DNA from: Pseudarthrobacter sp. NBSH8
GTDB taxonomy: Bacteria > Actinomycetota > Actinomycetes > Actinomycetales > Micrococcaceae
Length of the DNA stretch: 64,000 nucleotides
Direction: 5' to 3'
NCBI RefSeq assembly: GCF_014217545.1
Contig: NZ_CP043178.1
Coordinates: 496,001-560,000 of the forward strand
Part shown: positions 59,187-64,000 of the stretch, piece by piece
How positions within the stretch are numbered: position 1 is the first letter of the stretch
Layout of the letters: each line of letters begins with the position of its first letter
Made by a program: the position numbers and the translations under genes
The notes under the pieces: generated by a model
The model's input: the letters and a program-made list of their open reading frames with translations, nothing else
The model's database searches: none
Told to the model about the DNA's origin: nothing

Positions 59187-60308
59187 CTAAAGGGTGGATG
59201 CGGTGGGGTCCCAGTCCTCAGCGAGAGCCGGGGAGACGGGGGCGGAGCTTTCGACGTCCACAAAGGTCCCGGAATCCATGGATTCCGAAATTGAGACCAT
59301 AGTGTCCAGCACGTGGTAGGCCAGGGTGCCGGTGGCGCGGTGCGGAACTCCGGCTCGGATGGACCGGGCCATGTCCAGGACCCCCATCCCGCGGCCCTGG
59401 CTGGGCCCGGCGGCAGGGATGACCGTCCACTCCTCGTCGCCAGCGCGCCACAGACGGATGTCGCCGTCGAAGTTGTTCGGGTCCGGCAGGGAAATGGTGG
59501 CTTCGGTGCCGGTGATCTCCACGAACCCCGCGCGCGGGCGCGGTGACTCGAAGGAGAAAATGCTCTGCGAGGAAGCTCCGCTTTCAAACTGTGCCACCGC
59601 TGAAACGTGGGTGGGGACCTCAACGGTGAATTCTTCGCCGGCTTTGGGCCCGGTGCCGATGACACGGACTTCCCTGGCCTTGGAGCCGACGGCGGCGACC
59701 TTTTGGATGGAGCCGAAGGTCTGGACCAGCGTGGTGAGGTAGTACGGGCCCATGTCGAAGAGGGGGCCGGCGCCTTGCTGGAACAGGAATGCCGGGTTGG
59801 GGTGCCAGGCTTCCGGTCCCGGGACCTGGAACATCGTCGTGGCGGTCAGCGGGGTGCCGATCTCGCCGCGTTCAATCAGCCGACGCGCGGTCTGGAGTCC
59901 GGCTCCGAGGAAGGTATCCGGCGCGCAGCCCAGGCGGAGGCCTGCGGCGTCTGCCGCCTTGAGCAGGCCGAGTCCGGATTCGCGGTCCAGTGAGAAGGGC
60001 TTCTCGGTCCAGACGTGCTTGCCGGCGTTGACAGCCGCCGTGGCCACCTCCACGTGGGCGGCGGGGATGGTCAGGTTGACGATGATTTCGACGTCGGGGT
60101 GGTTCAGGGCCGCATCCACGCCGCCCCATTCGGCGATCCCGTATTCCTTCGCCCGCGCTTCTGCGGCTTCCTCGAAGAGGTCGGCGATGAGATGGACCAT
60201 GAGGTCCGGAAACGTGGTGAGGTTGTCCAGGTACTGCTTGCTGATGTTTCCGGCGCCGATGACGGCTACTCCAACCGGGCCGCGGCGGGTCGATGCTGCG
60301 TGGCTCAT
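59187..60308 (-). CDS. Gfo/Idh/MocA-family oxidoreductase
   Basis: 373-aa NAD(P)-dependent sugar dehydrogenase. Rossmann VAVIGAGNISKQYLDNL, VNLTIPAAHVEVATAA and the catalytic TEKPFSLD motif (Lys) are all present, with the C-terminal beta sheet domain. Likely oxidises a sugar or inositol-type substrate. It overlaps the preceding isomerase stop by 4 nt (ATGA). This is the intact dehydrogenase of the operon. Confidence 0.9.
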   Translation of the reverse strand: MSHAASTRRGPVGVAVIGAGNISKQYLDNLTTFPDLMVHLIADLFEEAAEARAKEYGIAEWGGVDAALNHPDVEIIVNLTIPAAHVEVATAAVNAGKHVWTEKPFSLDRESGLGLLKAADAAGLRLGCAPDTFLGAGLQTARRLIERGEIGTPLTATTMFQVPGPEAWHPNPAFLFQQGAGPLFDMGPYYLTTLVQTFGSIQKVAAVGSKAREVRVIGTGPKAGEEFTVEVPTHVSAVAQFESGASSQSIFSFESPRPRAGFVEITGTEATISLPDPNNFDGDIRLWRAGDEEWTVIPAAGPSQGRGMGVLDMARSIRAGVPHRATGTLAYHVLDTMVSISESMDSGTFVDVESSAPVSPALAEDWDPTASTL

Positions 60309-61063
60309 GCGAGTGCTCCGGCCGTGCCGGTGCCCTGTGCGGCATTGAGGTAGGCGAGGCTCTCGGCGATGCCTTCGAAGATGTCTCCTGCATAGTCGTC
60401 GAACTCCACCACGCCCACTTCCAGGGATTTTGCGGCGGCGATGACGTCCAGAACCGGGACTTTGCCCTGACCCGCCGGCTGCTGCGCCTTGGTGTCGGTG
60501 TTCAGCGGTCCGTCCTTGATGTGGATGAACTTCACCCGGTCGCCCAGGCGCTCCAGCACCGCCACCGGGTCCTGGCCACCCACGGCAACCCAGTAGGTGT
60601 CCACTTCGAGGACCAGTTCGGGGTCCAGGAGGTCCGCGAAGTACTCCAGCGCAGTGCGGCCTTCGATGGTCGATTCAAGTTCCCACGCGTGGTTGTGGTA
60701 ACCCACGCGTATGCCGTGCTCGGCGCCCTTCTTGGCTGCTGCATTGAGTTTGGCTGCGGTGGCCTGGATGTCCCCGGCGGACTGCCAGTGCTCGGCTGGA
60801 AGGTAGGGGTCGATCACGGTGGTGATGCCCAGTTCTTTGGCTGCCGCGAAGATTTCCTCCTGGTCCTGGCTGAGGAGCGGAGCGTGTCCGGACGGGGCGG
60901 TGAGGCCGTTTTCCTTCAGGGCGGCGCCGAGTTCCTTGGCCGTGGCCACGAAGTTATATGGCTCAACCTGGGTGAAGCCCATCTCCGCGACTTTGCGGAT
61001 AGTGCCGGGCAGATCCTCCTGGATGGCGTTGCGCAAGGTGTAAAGCTGGATCGAGTAGGACAT
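60305..61063 (-). CDS. Sugar phosphate isomerase/epimerase
   Basis: 252-aa TIM-barrel isomerase of the AP_endonuc_2 family: IQLYTLRNAIQEDLPGTI, IRVGYHNHAWEL, LVLEVDTYWVAVGG, IHIKDGPLN and VGVVEFDDYAGD carry the expected metal ligands. AAAGGA lies 6 nt before the ATG at 61063. First gene of the surviving operon; it directly follows a permease remnant, so it was probably once part of a sugar ABC transporter operon. Confidence 0.9.
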   Translation of the reverse strand: MSYSIQLYTLRNAIQEDLPGTIRKVAEMGFTQVEPYNFVATAKELGAALKENGLTAPSGHAPLLSQDQEEIFAAAKELGITTVIDPYLPAEHWQSAGDIQATAAKLNAAAKKGAEHGIRVGYHNHAWELESTIEGRTALEYFADLLDPELVLEVDTYWVAVGGQDPVAVLERLGDRVKFIHIKDGPLNTDTKAQQPAGQGKVPVLDVIAAAKSLEVGVVEFDDYAGDIFEGIAESLAYLNAAQGTGTAGALA

Positions 61064-61115
61064 CGTGTTTCCTTTGCGGGAGTTGACGGTTCTGGAAGAC
61101 AAGTTGGTTCTGAGG

Positions 61116-61350
61116 CTAGCGGCCGGCGAGGGATCCGCCTATGCCGCCCACGCTGAAGTACTTGTTCAGCGTGGCGAAGACGATGACCGGCGGGAGCATC
61201 ATGACCACGGCAAGGGCCATGACGGAGGTCCAGTCGGTTGCGTTCTGCTGGAAGAAGGACTGGACGCCCATGGGGAGGGTGAATATCTCGTTGGAGCGAA
61301 GGAAGACGATGGCCGCGAGGTAGTCGTTCCAGGAGGCCTCCTCGAGGCTG
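61116..61350 (-). pseudogene. C-terminal remnant of a sugar ABC transporter permease
   Basis: On the minus strand about 75 codons read WNDYLAAIVFLRSNEIFTLP, MGVQSFFQQNATDWTSVMAL and VIVFATLNKYFSVGGIGGSL followed by AGR and TAG, the typical tail of a MalG-type permease with the last TM helix. The homology stops abruptly near 61350 where the truncated dehydrogenase begins. The first 200 or so residues are missing. Confidence 0.8.
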
Positions 61351-61351
61351 A

Positions 61352-62166
61352 TGGGCCGAACGGGCCAAAGACAGTGGTTTTCCCTGCTTGCCGCAGCTGG
61401 GAGGTCGCCGAGCCGGCGTGCACGTAGGAGGGGGTGAAGTCGATCTTGAGTGCAGCGTCGTCACCGATGGCTTCGAACTCCCAGGCCGGCTCCCATGTGG
61501 CGTTCATCGCCGCCCGCAGTTCGATGGTGACGTGGCCTGCCCGGAGGGAGATCATGTAGCCGAAGGGCTTGACGATCTCGGCGTGGAGCAGTTCCACGGC
61601 CGCAAAATCGGGGGTGAATCGCCGCACCAAGGGAAGGTCATGGATAGCCAGGCCCATCACTCCGCCGGTGAACATCGCCTTGATGACCTCCGGATCGGTG
61701 CTGTCACGCGCCAGCATGGGGGTGCGCCCCACGATCTCGGTGGCGAAGTCCTCGAACCTGGGATTGGGTGGCAGGACGATGGAGGACCTGATGGTGTGCA
61801 CCTGTTCCGGCAGGTCGCCCCACGCGGCCTCAGCCGCGAGCCAGCCCGGATCGAAGGTGTGCATTGCTCCGACGATGATGGGGGTCCTGGTTTCAGAGGC
61901 CGAGATTCTGGCGGCCTCGTCGCCGCTCATGGCAAACGGCTTCTCGCACAGCACTGCCTTTTTGCCTGCACGGCAGGCCGCGATGACCTGGGCGGCATGG
62001 TATTGGTGCGGGCTGCAGATGGCCACCACATCCACCGAAGGGTCCGCGAGCAGTTCCTCCATGCTGGTGCTGAAGGTTGCTCCCACCCTGTTCGCCACGG
62101 ATTCCGCAACTGCAGGATCAACGTCCATGATGTGTCGGACTTCGAGGATGTCCTGCAGCCGGGCGG
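61352..62166 (-). pseudogene. Gfo/Idh/MocA gene truncated at both ends
   Basis: The minus strand encodes VRHIMDVDPAVAESVANRVG, VVAICSPHQYHAAQVIAACR and the intact catalytic KKAVLCEKPFAM, then a normal middle portion to SQLRQAGKTTVFGPF. The N-terminal GxGxxG strand and roughly the last 90 residues are absent. The open frame runs from 62194 (inside ROK sequence read backward) to 61199 (antisense to the permease tail), so a CDS call here would be chimeric. Junction positions are approximate to within about 10 nt. Confidence 0.8.
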
Positions 62167-62167
62167 C

Positions 62168-62920
62168 TCGCCCAGGACGTTGCCGACGGAACATGCCACC
62201 GGACGGCCGGTCAAACCGCCCATCATGCCGGGCTGGGACGGGTTCGACGTGGTCCGCTATGTGCAGCGCTCGCTGCCGGTGCCGGTGCTGGTGGACAACG
62301 ACGTGAACATTATGGCCCTAGGTGAACGGACCGCCCACTGGCCCGGGGACGTGAACTTCCTCTTCGTCAAGGTCGCCACGGGCATCGGTGCCGGCATTAT
62401 CAGCAGCGGCCAGCTCCAGCGCGGCGCCAACGGAACCGCCGGCGATCTGGGCCACGTGCGCGTTTCGCGTGGTGACAACGTGTTGTGCCGGTGCGGCAAT
62501 TATGGCTGTCTGGAGGCGCTGGCATCGGGGCCGGCCGTGGCTGCGAACCTTAGCAGTCAGGGTGTGCCGGCGCGCAAAGGCAGCGACGTGCTGCGGCTGG
62601 TCGGCGAGGGAAATCCGCAGGCCGTCCAGGCTTTGCGCCAGGCGGGCCGGGACGTGGGCGACGTGCTGGCCACCGTGGTCAACCTGCTCAACCCCTCCGT
62701 CATCGTCATAGGCGGGAGCCTTGGCCAGGCAGGAGAGCACCTGATGGCCGGAATCCGGGAAGTGGTCTATCGGCGGTCCTTGCCGCTGGCAACCAGCCAC
62801 CTGCGGATCGCCCTGTCCGTGGCCGGGGACCAGGCGGCGATTCTTGGTGCGAGCCAGATGGTCACGCAGTATGTGTTGTCGCCTGCGGCCATGGAGTTAA
62901 CGCTCCAAGCGGCCGGCTAA
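62168..62920 (+). pseudogene. ROK-family regulator/kinase, N-terminal truncation
   Basis: The plus strand from about 62168 encodes EHATGRPVKPPIMPGWDGFD, LVDNDVNIMALGE, VATGIGAGIISSGQLQRGAN, GHVRVSRGDNVLCRCGNYGC (zinc Cys cluster) and the usual end at 62920. The upstream part of a ROK repressor (winged helix plus first part of the ROK fold, about 170 residues) is missing; the DNA there is the backward dehydrogenase fragment. The regulator may once have controlled the sugar operon. Confidence 0.82.
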
Positions 62921-64000
62921 CCGCCGTTGGGGCCGGTCGGTGTGAACTTCATCGTATGCCAGGGCGCCATGACGCTGCCTGCAGCTTCCGGCACAACACG
63001 GCGTGGTAGCAATGGAAGTGATGAAATCCTTTCTAGGACGGCGCTGATTAATCCGGCACTTTAAGGCGCGCCTCCGGGCGGATTCCCGGGGATGGTTAAG
63101 ACTTGGTGCGTGCAGGGTCGTGATGATGGTCAGCGTCAGCTTTTGGATGTCGGTGCTCTGGCAGGGCATATGCTCCCGGCCGGGTCGGTGTTCAGGTTCC
63201 TCGCCGAGCACCGGCACGAACTGTTCCCCGATGAGGCCTTCGCGGACCTGTTCGTCTCCGGACGCGGCCGCCCCTCGACCCCGGCGGACGTGATCGCTTC
63301 GGTCATGGTCCTGCAGACCCTCCATAATCTCTCCGACCGCGAAACCGCCGAGGCATTGACGTTTGACCTGAGGTGGAAGGCGGCGTGCGGGTTCGGCCTG
63401 GATCAGGGCGCGTTCCATCCGACGGTGTTGACGTATTGGCGTCGGCGCCTGGCGAAAAGTGACCGTCCGCACCGTATTTTCGAGGCCGTCACCCAGGTCA
63501 TCGCCGGCTCGGGTGCGCTCTCCGGGCGCAGGCGCCGGGCCATTGATTCGACAATCCTTGAAGACGCTGTGGCCCGGCAGGACACGGTCACCCAGCTGAT
63601 CGCGCAGATCCGCCGGGTCGGCCGGGAAATCCCCGGCGCGGACCTGGTGGTGACGGGTCTGGCCGGCCATGATTACTCCAAACCGGGAAAACCGGACATC
63701 GCCTGGGATGACAAGGGTGCCCGCGATGATCTCGTGTCGGCGCTGGTCACCGACGCCCTGACCCTGCTGGGCAGTATCGATGCCGAATCCCTGGACGAGG
63801 CGCAGCAGGAAACACTTGCACTCCTGGCCTTGGTCGCAGGGCAGGACGTCGAGCCGGCCGAAGGCTCCGACGGCACGGACGGTCGGTGGAGGATCGCCCG
63901 CAAGGTCGCCCCGGACCGGGTCATCTCCACCGTTGACCCGGACGCCCGGCACGCGCATAAGAGCCGGCAGAAGAAGATCGACGGGTTCAAAAGCCACGTC
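62921..64000 (+). mobile_element. Left part of an IS1182-type insertion sequence
   Basis: Contains the transposase start. The left terminal repeat must lie in 62921-63091, but it cannot be placed without the right end. The 171-nt leader contains no other gene. Confidence 0.5.
63092..64000 (+). CDS. IS1182-type transposase, truncated by window end
   Basis: The frame from ATG 63092 stays open to the last base (303 codons). VFRFLAEHRHELFPDEAF, ADLFVSGRGRPSTPADVIAS, LQTLHNLSDRETAEALTFDL, WRRRLAKSDRPHRIF and AIDSTILEDAVARQDTV match the N-terminal DUF772 domain and first catalytic block of IS1182-family DDE transposases. VISTVDPDARHAHKS and the second half lie at or beyond the edge. Whether it is intact cannot be judged. 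Location beside three gene fragments implicates it in the rearrangement. Confidence 0.85.
   Translation, partial: MVKTWCVQGRDDGQRQLLDVGALAGHMLPAGSVFRFLAEHRHELFPDEAFADLFVSGRGRPSTPADVIASVMVLQTLHNLSDRETAEALTFDLRWKAACGFGLDQGAFHPTVLTYWRRRLAKSDRPHRIFEAVTQVIAGSGALSGRRRRAIDSTILEDAVARQDTVTQLIAQIRRVGREIPGADLVVTGLAGHDYSKPGKPDIAWDDKGARDDLVSALVTDALTLLGSIDAESLDEAQQETLALLALVAGQDVEPAEGSDGTDGRWRIARKVAPDRVISTVDPDARHAHKSRQKKIDGFKSHV

Noticed and set aside
61388..62920. 510-aa plus-strand frame ending in the ROK sequence
   Set aside because: Its first 260 residues are antisense to the truncated Gfo/Idh/MocA gene. Only the part from about 62168 is ROK.
62897..63997. 366-aa minus-strand frame opposite the transposase
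   Set aside because: The plus frame has clear IS1182 transposase motifs and stays open to the window end.

Overview
This is high-GC actinobacterial chromosome that reads as Arthrobacter/Pseudarthrobacter (Micrococcaceae). The evidence is the set of best-recognised proteins (class II FbaA, DUF3151, PurA, PurSQL, RecR, a long DnaX, Stealth, DUF503/DUF1990), short -10-only leaderless starts typical of actinobacteria, and a small SRP RNA upstream of dnaX. Most of the window is ordinary core genome. The last 7 kb is rearranged accessory DNA ending in a transposase.

Layout. 0-9 kb: FAD monooxygenase, pyrE, a Tat-type alpha/beta hydrolase, HAD-IIA phosphatase, SpoU methyltransferase, fbaA-DUF3151, a uracil-DNA glycosylase-family protein and purA. 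9-11 kb: a YegP-like protein and an ECF sigma factor with a coupled one-TM partner. 11-17 kb: a translationally coupled minus-strand operon acs > sfnG-like > metY > CoA-binding protein, apparently linking organosulfur release to homocysteine synthesis. 17-20 kb: a 2OG-Fe(II) oxygenase and a small plus-strand run (MmcQ/YjbR, DUF1990, ABM, DUF503). 20-23.3 kb: purSQL. 24-33 kb: secreted proteins (a modular sialidase, a 1065-aa subtilase) facing a three-gene operon that encodes two subtilisin-inhibitor-like (SSI) proteins, then an OhrR/MarR regulator with a palindromic operator and two tandem paralogous small proteins. 33.7-42.7 kb: aspartokinase, an ABC-2-type exporter with an extra membrane protein, recR, dnaX and the SRP RNA. 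43-53 kb: a NIF3-like pseudogene, tRNA-Ser(GGA), MpaB-like protein, M23 peptidase, glutathione peroxidase, phosphodiesterase, Stealth protein, HAD phosphatase, a VapB-labelled protein with LytR_C, TetR and a FrnE-type DsbA protein. 53-57 kb: a glycosyltransferase-glycogen debranching enzyme pair and a GNAT. 57-64 kb: a four-gene sugar isomerase/dehydrogenase operon (one dehydrogenase carries a large in-frame deletion), three truncated genes joined end to end (permease tail, Gfo/Idh/MocA, ROK) and an IS1182-type transposase that runs off the window.

Cross-cutting observations. (1) At least thirteen genes have a TANNNT hexamer exactly 6-7 nt before the start codon and no ribosome binding site, i.e. 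leaderless transcripts. (2) A long inverted repeat with the shared core GCGGGGTCACTT sits at three convergent gene ends. (3) A 23-nt repeat is embedded in frame in acs, metY and purL, in both orientations. (4) Several genes show clear recent damage: a 23-bp tandem duplication that frameshifts a NIF3-like gene, an in-frame deletion removing the EKP motif of a Gfo/Idh/MocA protein, and the junction-rich region at 61-63 kb.

No CRISPR array, phage or defence system was seen. All functional calls are by motif recognition and reading only; no database search was run.
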